Of a stretch of DNA of 64,000 bases, positions 41,589 through 64,000 are shown one piece after another (within the stretch, counting starts at the first letter, position 1; the number at the start of each line of letters is the position of its first letter). This stretch comes from Paracyclopina nana (Eukaryota; Arthropoda; Copepoda; Cyclopoida; Cyclopettidae). Location of the stretch: NCBI GenBank assembly GCA_019096065.1, contig JAGUCH010000007.1, forward strand, positions 4,486,501 through 4,550,500, given 5' to 3'. The notes beneath the pieces were generated by a model that saw only the letters and a program-made list of their open reading frames with translations, had not been told where the DNA came from and did not search any database. The translations under genes and the position numbers were made by a program.

Positions 41589-42216
41589 CTAACTGTATTG
41601 AAGGGGCGTAGAGGTTTGAATTTTTCCGTGTTCTTCTTCAATGAACCCCATCTTTCCATAGTCGGACTTATGCGTCCTAATGTATGACGGAGTGTCGGGG
41701 AACTCAGACGAAGTGGGGAAAATAATGGGCTTCCCATACATCACTTTCCACCCAACAGGCTACGAAGAGGGAAAACATGAAAAGTGCATATACGAGAGGA
41801 GTGAAAATCAAACTTACATCTGTCCAATCGTTGCCGCGGTACATTGAATAGTAGGAGAAAAACCATATGGTTCCCATGGTAAGACCAACGCCCCTCAAGA
41901 AAACTCGAGCTCCCCTGGCCTTTTTCCAGTCCATGAACTTGCTTAGGACGTTGAACTCCACTTGATCCATGGGCCACCTGAAGATTCGGCGGAAAACGTT
42001 GTAACGGGCCTTGCGGTAATCAGGGTTGCGTTCCAAGTCAAGTTTGCCATCATTGGCAGACAGGTGTTGATCATGAAGGTATTTCTTGCGCCATTCGCGG
42101 TCAATGTTGTTGAATTCTCCCTCTGGATGAACGCGAGCGTTTCTCTTCAAATAGTAGCTCTCAAGAAAATGTCGCCCTGTTCCAAAGGTGGGATTTGCAT
42201 CAGGGCCGCGATCCAT
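41589..42216 (-). CDS. NDUFB6: NADH dehydrogenase (complex I) subunit NDUFB6-like
   Basis: Two exons, 42216-41818 and 41759-41589 (GAT|GTAAGT donor, CTTCGTAG|CC acceptor, phase 0), 189 residues. The REWRKKYLHDQHLS block, the FRRIFRWPMDQVEF region and a single membrane helix (GVGLTMGTIWFFSYYSMY) are the NDUFB6/B17 arrangement; the C-terminus is polar (PTSSEFPDTPSYIR). It is an accessory subunit of the membrane arm of complex I in the mitochondrial inner membrane. It is longer than human NDUFB6 because of an N-terminal extension, as in other arthropods. Reading straight through the intron gives a spurious hydrophobic tail. Confidence 0.8.
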
Positions 42217-42650
42217 GATTTCACTGCAAAATGGCGGATCTTGACAATTTCAGCCTGATTATTGTTATTGTCCGTTACGACGGATCGATTTTAGACCCTA
42301 GACAGGATAAATCAAAGATATTTTACAATCAAAACCTTCTCAAAAATAAAACTTACTCAATCAAAATCAAATGAGTGATTAATTACAGCTTTTTAGCTTA
42401 CATGATGGATGATTTAATATGATTTAGCTAAATTGCACTTTTTTCGAAACGGCATAATAGCCTAAAATATTGCATGCTTGTTTTCTCAGGTGTTCTTTCT
42501 TTTTTCTTTTAGCCAAAAAGTTTGCGAAATCGCCGAGGTGGAATATGTGAAGGAACAACGCATATATGGAAGCGCTTTTGGGATATTTATATCAGGCTGA
42601 AAAACATAAAAACTGGAAAGATTGATCACACGAACGGTTAAAATTGTGAA
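42217..42650. promoter_or_regulatory. Divergent promoter region, NDUFB6 / C19orf47-like
   Basis: This 434-base gap lies between two divergent start codons, with no supported ORF and no specific motif identified. Confidence 0.4.
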
Positions 42651-43928
42651 ATGGCGTCCACGTCTGAATGGAATCGGTTTTTCATCGATGCCAAAATCCC
42701 TAAACATGTGGCTGCGCAATATGCCGTCATTTTTAACACCAACCGAATATCGTTTGACATGCTCATGGATTTGAACAAGGTTAGCTGGACTACGTCACCT
42801 AATGAATTATTGACATTTTCCTTTATTACTTCAGGAATACTTGAAAGACATGGAAATAACCGTGCTTGGGGATGTCATTTCCATTTTGAAGCATGCAAAA
42901 GAGGTGCAGAGCAAGCGATCGACGGACAAAATCCTTAAACCTGGCAGCAACGGGGAAAAAGCCGAGCAAGCATCTGTTCCAACTAATCAGTCGAGCATCC
43001 CAAGGAAAGTCATCAAGCTTGTCCCTGCCGAAAAGCCAGCTCCAATAATGACAAAGCCTGACGAAAAGTCCATCGCATCTCGACTGGGCCCTCCCAAGGA
43101 GCAATTATTCAGAAAAAACACCGAGGCCAAGAAACCAGTATTCTCAAGGCTGGATGGAAGGACACCCGAAAAGGCTGCCTCTCCAGTGCGAGATGGATCC
43201 AAGAGTCCTGGTATTTTGCGGAAACGTATCCGAGATGATCCAGATGAAAGAAACATTGTTAGCAGCAGCAGTAGCAGCAGCATGAGGATTTTGAAGCGTC
43301 CATCTGAACGAACCCATGACAAGCGTGTGTCATTCAACAGCAGCAGTTCAGATGAGGAAGAGCCTCTGACTAAGAAGAAGAAGAAGTACGTCATGGTACA
43401 AACACTTGCGAACGGCACCAAAGTGAAGAGCGTCATTGATCCTTCTGACCCGATCCTGCAACGGTACGATATCCAAAAGAGGTCCCTGTCGTCCTCGAAT
43501 CTTGACTCCAGATCCTCCATGTCTGCGCGGCTGGGAAGGAAAATTTCGCCACCAAGAGATACTGCTTCTTCTGTTAGATCTCGCGTAGGATCTAGGCATG
43601 TGGAAGAAAGCCTCAATGCTGATCGAGAACAGCAGAAATCTGTTAAGAGCAGGTTGTCCATGCCGGTTTCAATCAGGAGGCTGTCATCTCCCTCATCAAG
43701 GTTCAAAATGCCAAAAATAATCTTATGTCTATAATAATACTTAAATGTACTTCCAGATATGATGCCAGGGAACGAGTGCAAGAAGCTGTGGCAAGGAAAC
43801 GCATCACACCTCCGGCGGAAAGAGAGGATGGAGATCATCACTATCGAAATGTCAATTCAGCATCGAAGCCATCCCTGGCCTCTAGATTGGGGCCCAAAGT
43901 CGGCCATAGCGGCCGGAAGAATTATTGA
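42651..43928 (+). CDS. C19orf47: C19orf47-like SAM-domain protein
   Basis: Three exons, 42651-42779, 42835-43700 and 43757-43928 (phases 0 and 2), 388 residues. The SAM-like domain is N-terminal (about 5-70), split by intron 1: WNRFFIDAKIPKHVAAQYA, ISFDMLMDLNK, then EYLKDMEITVLGDVISILKH. A long basic, Ser-rich disordered region follows, with repeated SRLG/ARLG short motifs (IASRLGPP, MSARLGRK, LASRLGPK) and FSRLDGR; such SRLG motifs also occur in C19orf47. Intron 2 uses TCAAG|GTTCAA, the only donor keeping frame. AATAAA at 43973-43978 is the likely polyadenylation signal. The molecular role is unknown to me; the basic, serine-rich character suggests a nuclear protein. Confidence 0.85.
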
Positions 43929-44190
43929 GGAATGCAACTAACTTGAATCAAGTACTTTTGTGAGATCTTAAGAATAAACACACATTAACATTACGTGATG
44001 CGCGAGGCGTTCATTAGCAGACATCATAATATGACGATAATTGATTATAATAGAAAAGAGTAAACCTACACACTAATACGGAAAAAATACCGAGAGAAAC
44101 TGTGTAGAACTTGGAAGAAAGTTGTCCAAATGACTCTTCACAGTATGATGCTTGAAGGTTTCTGACAACTTTCAAAGTAACTACCGTACT

Positions 44191-45333
44191 TCATAGCCGT
44201 CCAGGATATGAAACGATCCGCGACTCATGCTGGCCCATTTGTTGAGGCGCCATGCTTATCGATGTGGTTGCCATGGGCATTTCAATACTAATCGGAATGC
44301 TAACTGGAGGCTGAGCAGGTTGTGGAGGTGCCATTCCTATAGCTTGTGGCTGAGGGCCCTTGACACTGAGCCTCAATTGTGCGTTCTGCTCCAGGAGGAA
44401 ATTGTTGGTGGTGGTCAGCTCTTGCACTTGTTTCTTCAGCTCCTCAACGCGAGACTTGAGCAGCATATTTTCATGCTGGAGCATATCCATATCAGCCGCA
44501 TTCACCTGGGTTTCGTATCCACCCTCAATGACACCACCACCATTGGAGCCTCTGATGGGGTCGAAATCCCTCCTGCGTTTATTTGGAGGTTCACTTGGGT
44601 AAGCTGCCATGCGATTGGCCGCTCCTCGTGGTCCCACCGGTGGTCCAGGAGGGCCTGGAGGTCCTGGCACTGGCATATCACCATACCTGTATTCGAAAGC
44701 ATCAGCTCAACTATTGCACGAAATGAGAATGAAGTCGAAATACCCATATGCGTCTCCGTAGCTTCCGTAGTCGTAGCCTCCGTTGTAGCAATTTGACATC
44801 TCCAGATCGTACTGCCTCGGTGACAAGTGCCTAAACCTACAAGATCGCCCACGTCTGCAATCTCCTTTGAGGAAATCCTTGCAAATCGGCCTCGCCCCGT
44901 AAAGGGCGGGTAAATCCGGCGCCACGCCCTTGGTGATGGCTTGGTCACGTATATGCGGTGGAAGGTATCCGGATCGCTTGAACTCCTCCTCCTCTTCTTT
45001 GCGGCAATGAATGAAACGGCAGTTATTTCTTCGCGAGCAATCGTTGCGATTTTGGAAGTCGTGGCAAAATACTATGGAATCCTGGAGGAGTGTGGCGGCC
45101 GCGCTGGAGCCCTCGTCCTTCCCCTCGGGATGGGCAAACTTGCACTTTTTGCCCCTGGTGCAGACGTTCCGCATAAAATCGCGGCATATGGAATTGTTCG
45201 AGTTGGACGCGGTCGCCGACGAGGATCCCGAGGCTGACGTCGAGGGCCCGTTCTGCATCCCGTCAAAGTCTCCATTGCTGCCGTCCATGCCCATGGGTCC
45301 TCCGTCGAGGTTTCCTTCGTCAACCGACTCCAT
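44191..45333 (-). CDS. ZC3H10: Zinc finger CCCH protein ZC3H10
   Basis: Two exons, 45333-44744 and 44686-44191 (phase 2), 361 residues. An acidic/Ser-rich N-terminus (about 1-48) precedes three CCCH fingers: CRDFMRNVCTRGKKCKFAH, CHDFQNRNDCSRRNNCRFIH and CKDFLKGDCRRGRSCRFRH. Then come a Gly/Tyr segment, a Pro/Gly run (PGPPGPPGPPVGP), a coiled coil (HENMLLKSRVEELKKQVQEL and on) and a Pro/Gln/Met-rich tail. The order fingers, Pro-rich, coiled coil is that of ZC3H10, an RNA-binding protein linked in mammals to mitochondrial regulation. It converges with the C19orf47-like gene (262 bases). Confidence 0.9.
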
Positions 45334-45462
45334 TTTCGGCGAAAATTTTGACAGCCACGAATAATAAACAAATACACTTTTACAACAACTCTCGCTTTTT
45401 ATTCCTCCGCCGGCGCTGCCAGACGTGCGCTGGGATTTAGCTGAAGTGCCAAAAAATGTGAT

Positions 45463-45702
45463 TCAAATCGAGTGGTTGGGGTTCCTCTTGATCTCCTCCT
45501 TGCCTGATAAAAGATTTGCAAGCGATGCTTTGAGGCGCTGGATTGTCTCCTCTTTGTGGTTGATTTCGATTTTGGCCTCAAAGTAGAGAAGTTTTACGGC
45601 TAGCAGTTCATCTTGCAGTTCTTCGTACGCTTTATGCGGACAGAAAGAGGGTGCGGACGGGTTAAGGCGCCCATTTCTGGTAGAATTGCTCAGGCTGCTC
45701 AT
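45463..45702 (-). CDS. Small coiled-coil protein, hypothetical
   Basis: A 79-residue frame starting MSSLSNSTRN. From about residue 25 it is a strong heptad-type helix (AYEELQDELLAVKLLYFEAK, then ETIQRLKASLANLL) and ends with a basic tail. The start is chosen because upstream codons in the same frame (open to 45855) look like untranslated sequence. It lies between ZC3H10, whose start is 130 bases downstream on the same strand, and the kinesin gene. I cannot assign it to a family; composition and position make it plausible but not certain. Confidence 0.45.
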   Translation of the reverse strand: MSSLSNSTRNGRLNPSAPSFCPHKAYEELQDELLAVKLLYFEAKIEINHKEETIQRLKASLANLLSGKEEIKRNPNHSI

Positions 45703-46469
45703 CGTTATTTTTATCCTCACTTGATTTGGCGGAAAAACTTTTAGCCCGATTATAGTATATTTGCAATCTTTTCTATTACTCCAGTCCAATTCGCGATAAA
45801 AAATATCCCGAGCATGGAAAATTGTGATACTAGCTACCATAAATTGTAGTGTCAAATACCAATATGGTGAATTGATCGAATAGCATTTGAAACGTCACTT
45901 AAAAAGGACGCTGAGGATTCCGTGATTGATTGCATCGAGGCGTGTGACCTCATCAGACAATCGTGGTGGCTTGGCTTACGACTGACTACTGTACTGCGCT
46001 ATATGCTCGTGGCTTTCCCTTCTGTGACAATGCATATGGTCTTGGTGGCCAGGTTCGGTTCTTGCCGGATCAACCACGTGCTGCTTTCGTTCGAGCTTGA
46101 AGTTGCAGCAGCAGCGGCAGAAGAAGCTTTCCACTCGGACTTCAGAGGCCGTCGCAGCCGCCACAGGCGTCGTCACACAAAACTTCAGCAGTTACAGCTG
46201 TTTGTGAATAACTTTTGGCATGATCTGACCACCTATCCTCAATTGCTCTCACGCAAACCTTGGCCTAGGTATCGGCAAAAAATGCAGCAGAGTGGCCTTC
46301 AAAGGCAACCAGTTTGCGAGTAAGGCCAAAGATTCAAATCTGACTTGAAGCGAAGTTCATCTCCCCGCGCCTTTAAGGATTGGTAAGCGAACTGCAGTTG
46401 CTCTTTTTTATGGCCTTGTATCCATTTTGGGCGCGGTCTCATTTTCTTCCACGTTTTTACAGTCTCATC
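45703..46469. other. Upstream region of unc-104
   Basis: No coding exon is supported. TTTTTACAG immediately before the start context of the kinesin (AG at 46461-46462) looks like an acceptor, so a 5' untranslated exon probably lies in this stretch. An open frame at 45922-46323 looks non-coding. Confidence 0.4.
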
Positions 46470-57805
<11,336 letters not shown>

Positions 57806-58320
57806 GCCAGCTTCTCCTCTAGCCTCAGAGTGGCAGTTTTGAACCAGATGACATTTTTCAAAAATAGAAGCTATTGGAGTAGCCAAGAAAGTGGATGATT
57901 TAATTGAGGCTAGAGGAGCTTTATGTTTTGCTGCTTCATCACTAGCTTTAAAAATGTAGCCACAATGAGAAAACAAGGCAAAAACGCTTCATTTCATTAT
58001 TATTATTAGCTGTTGCCCTTGCATTTGTAACTGTTACTAATTTATGATGAGCATAAAACATCATTTTAGACCCTGCATTAGAGAAGTCTTTTTGCACTGC
58101 CATGATTTACATACCAAAAAAATATGCTCTCTTTTGCATTTATGGGCATGTTGTTCCTTTTATTGTTGGCCAAGGTCATAGGGGATTTCATGATCATTTC
58201 CCAAACAACTTTCTTGGCTTGAAGGAAAAGTTGCTGTAACAAGGAAAATATTTCTTTCAGGGGAAAGTACTTATTATTATTCATCATAGTACGGTAAAAC
58301 AAACTTACAAGATAGCTATA
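57806..58320. other. Intergenic between convergent unc-104 and NOL12
   Basis: No ORF supported; both 3' untranslated regions should end here. Confidence 0.45.
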
Positions 58321-59963
58321 TTATTCAGGCACTTTTTTCTTGGGGTTGAAATGCTTAGTCCTCTTTGACTTGGCTGACTTTCTTGAAAATTTGCTCATTT
58401 GCCTTTTGCTCTTCTTTGGCATGGATCTCTGCTTCAAACTTTGCAAATCATTGAGGCTTTTGGTAATGGCCTTTTTCAAGTGCTTCTTTTTGCCTGGAAC
58501 AGCTTGTTTATTGCCATCCTCTTCAGCACCTTCTTCATTATTTTCCACTGGTTCTGTACCCTCATTTTCAGCCTCAGGTTTCACGGTGTCGGTTCTTCGC
58601 TGAAAAAACAACAACTTATTAAGGGAAAGCATTATGAGGTTTTAATAGTGATTTCAGGAAAATGAGCATAATCTAATTAGCACAACCATCAAATTGGACA
58701 ACTCATCTAAGCATAAAAGAGCCTTTTGAAAGGCCCTACTTGAAAAGGCCTTCTATACAACTTCGTTAAGGCCATAATTGAAGTGTTTCTATGCAACTTG
58801 TAAAATAGGAGAAAATTCAAACATGCTAAATCATTTCATTTAACTATCATTTTCAATAAATCCCTCAAATATTGATTTTAAGAGGAAGCTTTGGAAAGCA
58901 AATTCAGTAGGTGTTGGTTGAATGGTTTTGCCACGAATGAGACAATAATTGATCACCACAAGGAAAAGGTAGAAAGTCCTCGAAAAAGAGAAATGGTGCC
59001 AACCTTGTCTAGATCAAGATGAGTGACTGATATGGTGTGAGAGCCAAGGTCATGAACATCAGTGGGAAATGTGTCTTGAAGCAGATGCTCGATTTCTGGC
59101 ACCACTCTATGAGATGCAGAATCTGCATTCTTCATATCTTCTCGGGCTTTTTCCCTGAAAAAATATACAAAACTGCATTATTACCTGTGACACAAACTGC
59201 TACGTACAAAAAATAGGCATGCATATAAACAACAGCTTCAATCAAACAATTGACACTAACAGGTACAATTTTGGGCAAAGGGTTCATTTGAGTACTGCGC
59301 AAACATGAACTGGATCAAGGCAAGCTTAACCCATATTTAGCCTAAGCTGAAGATAGAGTCTAACTAAAGTAAACACTCAGAAAATGGGTATTTTCTTTAG
59401 CAATCACTTTAGAAAATTGTACCTTAATCAGGGTGCAATAATAAGACTAAAAGGGGAACAAGTTATTGGATCTGTTTTTTCCTACTCCAATCTATCAAGA
59501 AAGTAATCTTAGCCTGGTTAATCCCATAATGCAATTGTGTCATCTCAGCTTTTAGGCTATCCTCAAAGTCATAGAACTTCTGTAATATTTGTCTTGTATC
59601 ACAATAAGAAGTCTTTACATATAAGTGATAAATTGAGGTAAAAATATTAGTCCAAAACTAAAAATTTGAAAATTCAACTAATTCTTAATTGAGTCAAATT
59701 CTTACAATCAGCAAAATATCAAGATAGCTCATCGAAAAATAGAAAAAAGTGAATAAAGAATTAAGGATCCAAGTAATAAATGCTCACTTTGCAGCTTTAA
59801 TTTCCTCTTTGAGGCTTTTTTCAAACTGTTCACGAGCCTTTTTCCTTCTTTCCTCCTTTCTTTTGCGAAACCCAGTCAAGAAATCTCGTCTTTTGTCCTC
59901 GTTGAAGACAACTTCAGATTTCTTCCTTTTGCTCGGAGGTCCAGCTCCTCCTTTTTTGCCCAT
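58321..59963 (-). CDS. NOL12: Nucleolar protein 12 (NOL12/RRP17-like)
   Basis: Three exons, 59963-59788, 59154-59004 and 58599-58321 (phases 2 and 0), 201 residues. The N-terminal NOL12 block is clear: VVFNEDKRRDFLTGFRKRK followed by a long basic helix (EERRKKAREQFEKSLKEEIK). The middle exon carries HTISVTHLDLDK, matching the conserved hydrophobic strand of the family. The C-terminal third is acidic then Lys/Arg/Ser-rich (KKHLKKAITKSL, KSKRQMSKFSRKS), suited to nucleolar RNA binding. The yeast relative Rrp17 is a 5'-3' exonuclease for pre-60S rRNA; activity here is inferred. Confidence 0.88.
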
Positions 59964-61156
59964 TTTGTCAAAAGTTGATTTGTTTTGAATTTGAGATTTT
60001 GCGCACGCTTTGTTATTGTTTGACTCAGTAAATCAGCTGACGTGAGCAAGCGCGCGAAAATTCGAAACAGTTAATTACAACAAAGGTAAATAGCACATCT
60101 TCATGGTAAAATTGCGCTGTTAACGTCTACTACTTCTAGAGCTCTTTTATGCATTGAAGGATAATCGCAATATTACTCAATTTCCTTGGGAAAAAATCCT
60201 GCTTGGTTTCCATGACAAGAAAGAAGAACATCGTAGCATTCGAAAAACCTAATAATAAACGAATTTGAAGTATCACCTCAGAAACGCTTTTTTCAAAGGC
60301 TTGACAATTAAAGCCTTATAAAGTTATGCCTTGCTAAAAAACTAAAAAGACACTATTAATGACCTATTGGGTGTAAAGGCTCCTCAAATTAACTTGCTCC
60401 ATTTTGCTCTCTTTTTAAAAAGCTAACTTTTACCATATTTTGATAATGATGACAACCTCCATTTTTGTAATTTATTAAATTCAGCCTTTGCACATATATC
60501 ATTGCTCACCTTGGCTACAAAAGCCTAATTCACCTCGATAAAAAGCCTTACCTTTTCAGGCATCTAAGCACACATTTTAAGTGAGATGAGCAATAACAGA
60601 GATATGAGCACATGGATGAGGGGCAATTTCATCGAATCAGGCTTTATCATTCTGCATGATAGAAGACAGCAATAATTTACGTTTTATTTTACTTTTTGGA
60701 GCAGTCTCACCATTATTGTAGTGATTGATTGTAAATTGCCTGCAAATATAAAGGCTCGCGTTTTTCTAACAATTTATTGCCTTTTACATTCTTTGAAGCG
60801 CAGGAAATAATTTCAAACAGCTAAAGGCCTCTTTTTTTATTTCAGCATATTCATGCAATAATTCTTTACCCCATATGCTTTCTTCACAACAACAAATTTT
60901 TTCAAAAGCAACAAAGGCACTGAGATTTATTTTGGCGCAAAGCTGCAATATGCAAAACACTAGCTTTAATGTATTCCTGCCAGTTTTGTAGCTTAGAATG
61001 AGTCATAAAGTAGGCTTGACAAAATCTGCAATTGAGGCCTTGTACTATAGAGCCTATTTCCTAATGTTAAAAATCTAAGCTGAGATCAATGAATAAGGAA
61101 AGATCTGAAGAAAATAATATGCAATAGACTGGATTTTATTCACTTTGTGCCATTAG
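59964..61156. other. Intergenic, no gene seen
   Basis: 1.2 kb of AT-rich sequence with many short CTTTTT and GGCCT motifs and no supported gene or repeat boundary. The NOL12 promoter should lie just right of 59963. Confidence 0.45.
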
Positions 61157-63013
61157 TTACCAGAGGATACATTTATCTTCACGATTCATTGGTCCAATTG
61201 GACAGCTGAACTCACGTGCAAAATCATCCGAGTTCGAAAGGGGCCCAAAAACTCTGAATTTGCCAGGAGAATGAGGATCCGTGAGGATTTGATTCAAGAG
61301 CCCACTCGTAGTAACTTTCTCACACCAAACCTAAAAAAGGGAAAGCTTCAAAGACTCGAATAAGATTAAAGCTCCCACACAATAGTTGTAAAAACCTACC
61401 TATTATTTCACTTGTCTTTCTATGAAAAAAGTTCCCTTTTAAGGATAAAAAGGAAAGATAGAAATCGTATGAAGTATGCTTTACGTACATCTTCACTGCA
61501 AGTAATATTTCCCTAAGAAAGTGTACTTTTTAATGGTATGACGTCCGGCATCCTGCCATAAAAATGCCATTAAATTTGAAAATACTTGTAGAAAAAACGC
61601 AATGTCCTTTAAAAAGGTTTTACCCAAAAGGTATTTTTATGCACTGGATGAGTCTGGCAAAATTTTCCAATGAAAAGGCATTCTGAGTTCTGTATTTGTA
61701 TCTTTTAGAAAGCTGTAGTGAAAGCCCGATTCACTTAGCTGGATGTATTTCTTGCTATACCAGTATATTCTTGCAAAAAGGCAAAAACTGCAAAGTAGCT
61801 TCTCTATTCAACTACAATAGCAAGTCCTAGTGATTTTTTGCCTGCATTTCCACTGTACTATATGTACCAGAGCAGAAAAGAGCTATTTTTCTTAATACAA
61901 AAAAAGATGTAACATACAGGGATTTAGTACCTGAGCGTAGCTGATGAAAAACATTTGCTCTGGAGAATATTGAGTCAATCCTGGCAAACGAGGCTCTTGG
62001 CCTTGATTTTCAATGGAAATTTGGTAAGCCCTGAAAGATTCCCTGACACCACCATTGTCTGCAATATTTTCTCCCTGGGTATTTTTACCATTGACCTGAG
62101 AGTGAAACTAATATTGTCAGTATTGAAGCATCAGCCAATAATGTTCATAGTACGAACGTGGGAGTTGTTTCCCAGGTCAGGAATAAGCTCATTCACTGTG
62201 TAATTTCCGTATTGGTCAATGAAGCACTGAGCCTTGTCAGTAAAGGCTTGAATTGTCTCATCTGACCACCAAGGCTGAGCATTTCCGTTTCCGTCGTATT
62301 GGCGCCCTTGATCATCAAAGCCATGGGTGATTTCGTGTCCAATTACGACTCCAATGGCTCCGTAATTCAAGTACCTTCGTGTTAAAATATAGCAAGGATC
62401 ATGAATACTTTCAATGGAATTGATTTTCTTCTAGCCCACTTTTATCATCAAAATGCTACGGATACTGTTATTTGCGTAAAAGTAACATGGCTGACTTTAG
62501 TCCAATTTTAGATAGCAAAGAGCAATTAAATTACATACCACTATACTTTTAAGTAAGTTACTTTCTAATAGCAGAACCAAGCCAAAAAGAAACACAAAGC
62601 AAATTCCAAAATAGAATTGCTTTTAAAAGAAGATCTGTAGATAGACAGCTTCCAAAAATACAACTCACCTTGGGTAAGAAGGCGCAAAGGCAAAAAATGG
62701 TGGTTGGAGGATTCCAGCAGGAAAAGCTGAATAATGTTTGATGGAAGCAATTTAAATTACCATTTTACTAATAATGAAACTTCTGCTGCTTACAAATCGA
62801 ATTATGATTGGGAGAGTAGAAAGCATTCACAATGGCTGGAACTGTGATCCATCTGAAAATAAACGAGCTATGAGCTACAGCATAATTAATAAGATGCTAA
62901 ACTCACTCATCTCTTGCTGGAGTTTTTCTCAAAGACTCCAACTCTTTCTTTGATACCCATTCTTTGACACCAACAATGTTAGACAAATGAGTTTGTAAAG
63001 TTGGCTCTCGAAT
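61157..63013 (-). CDS. Neprilysin-like M13 zinc metalloprotease, C-terminal exons only
   Basis: Six minus-strand exons: 63013-62907, 62852-62794, 62726-62669, 62374-62158, 62095-61931 and 61330-61157. They join in frame to 259 residues. Hallmarks of M13: [30 protein letters not shown] with the HEXXH zinc motif, [19 protein letters not shown] with the third zinc ligand (Glu), [20 protein letters not shown] and a C-terminal CILW of the usual C-x-x-W form. All catalytic residues are present. Neprilysins are type II membrane peptidases that cleave short peptides outside the cell. M13 proteins are about 700-770 residues, so roughly the first two thirds lie beyond the right edge. The donor of the HEXXH exon (CCCAC|GTTCGT) is weak. 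Confidence 0.9.
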
Positions 63014-64000
63014 CTGAAAAATCAATTCTGATAACTAATCTGGAGATAATTTGAGAGCTAGGGCTGCCATCCAATATTTCCACTCCTACAGCTAGATACT
63101 AATATTCCCATAAGAGCTACTATAAATAGCCTTGTGGAACGTACTACAAAAATAAGCCTTGGCTATGTTTTCCAGTTTTCACGCTTGGCACATACTTATA
63201 CAGTCTGACCGTTCAAAATTGGACGGTACGGTATTCTAAACTTTTTGTCACATATTCAAGAAATACAGGACTTTTAAATGATAAAGTTGGAAAGATTGAG
63301 CCTTTTTCCATCTTTTTGTAAAAGTAGAAAAAATCAATTTAAAGAGGATAAAACCGGGAAAATTCAATTTTCCCAAGGTAACCCAGAAAATTGTCACGAA
63401 AATACTGATGCATTATTTATTTTTTGCTGTCATTCGGAATTCACAATAATATTTTTTATTTTGTCAGAAAACAAAAAAGATATCCAAAGGTTCAAGCTTT
63501 CCAACGATACCCATTAAGCCTCAAAATTCATGAATTCAGAACACAAACTTTTGATTCCCGCACCGTCCAATTTTGAACGGTCAGACGGTATATACATAAG
63601 CTCAGTCTCAAGATTTAGTTTGTTGAGGCTGAAAAAGTGAACAAAGCCACTGAATACGCGGGTTTACGGGGCGCGACCTGTTTGTTATTGTTTTCACGCT
63701 CTCAACAGCTGACTGAGAGTGAGCCATTCATTTTAGGGTTTGACCTAATTTTTAAGAGCTGTTTTTAAGCATAAGAAATAGTTTTTGCTTTCAAAATACT
63801 GGACATTTATGAGCATGAAAATAAAAGTAACATAAATCATCTGAACATATGGGGTTTAGAGAAGCTTGTGCTAATGCTCTAATAAGATCAACTGCTAGCA
63901 GTATCAGACATGTGCATGTCCCCATCAATCATGTCACCTCGTCCTAATTTTTTCCATATAGTGCTACCTTAAGTAAATGCTGTACTACATGCAATGAACT
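63014..64000. other. Right edge: intron or upstream sequence of the M13 gene
   Basis: No further M13 exon is recognised here. It contains a mariner-like MITE (63201-63588). Confidence 0.4.
63201..63588. mobile_element. Mariner-like MITE (388 bp)
   Basis: The left end CAGTCTGACCGTTCAAAATT and the inverse of the right end CCGTCTGACCGTTCAAAATT agree at all but one of 20 bases, and the match extends through GGACGGT. TA flanks both sides (63199-63200, 63589-63590), and the tips are inside TATA. A TA duplication with about 27-bp inverted ends fits Tc1/mariner-derived MITEs. Non-coding. Confidence 0.75.

Noticed and set aside
45922-46323. 134-codon open frame upstream of unc-104
   Set aside because: Composition is not protein-like, there is no domain and no good start context; it more likely belongs to 5' untranslated sequence.

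Overview
The window is eukaryotic nuclear DNA, most likely from an arthropod. The genes have GT-AG introns, and the recognisable set includes an unc-104/KIF1A kinesin, Polycomb, a TIKI protease and Mia40. The flanks are AT-rich and hold several transposon superfamilies. No prokaryotic signal, tRNA, rRNA or CRISPR array was found. I cannot name the species.

Left third (1-25.4 kb): a transposon cluster. (1) A Ty3/gypsy-type LTR element fills 1-6674; its 5' LTR is cut by the window edge. It has a long gag-pol ORF whose C-terminus carries a membrane segment, followed by a small tail-anchored ORF. (2) A GC-rich gypsy element with an envelope gene fills about 6675-16562. It has gag, a -1 frameshift signal, a broken pol, a strong splice acceptor, env and a short 3' ORF, but no matching LTR pair. 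(3) A 0.7 kb Mutator-like non-autonomous element with a perfect 9-bp target duplication lies at 16834-17529. (4) A larger relative at 18078-25283, set in a short tandem array, was invaded by a third LTR element (19024-24236). That element has identical LTRs, a textbook -1 frameshift signal and an intact integrase, but the catalytic part of its reverse transcriptase and RNase H is replaced by an in-frame array of about twelve 22-30-residue repeats. This is the most unusual structure in the window.

Right two thirds (25.7-64 kb): compact host genes, mostly in head-to-head or tail-to-tail pairs. In order: a frameshifted multi-pass membrane protein (+), REXO4 (+), a J-domain protein (+), TIKI/TRABD2 (-), a C6orf136-like protein (+), Polycomb (-), CHCHD4/Mia40 (+), a DIPK2-like protein (-), an unrecognised type I membrane protein (-), a degraded kelch-like gene (-), NDUFB6 (-), a C19orf47-like SAM protein (+), ZC3H10 (-), a small coiled-coil ORF (-), the 30-exon unc-104 kinesin (+), NOL12 (-), and the C-terminal exons of a neprilysin-like M13 protease (-). 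Exon joins were worked out by hand from splice sites and reading phase, and every join given keeps frame.

Small DNA elements are scattered among the genes: a second Mutator-like element (36766-37953), two hAT-like MITEs with 8-bp duplications (38040-38339 and 54266-54757), a 604-bp palindrome (28121-28724) and a mariner-like MITE (63201-63588).
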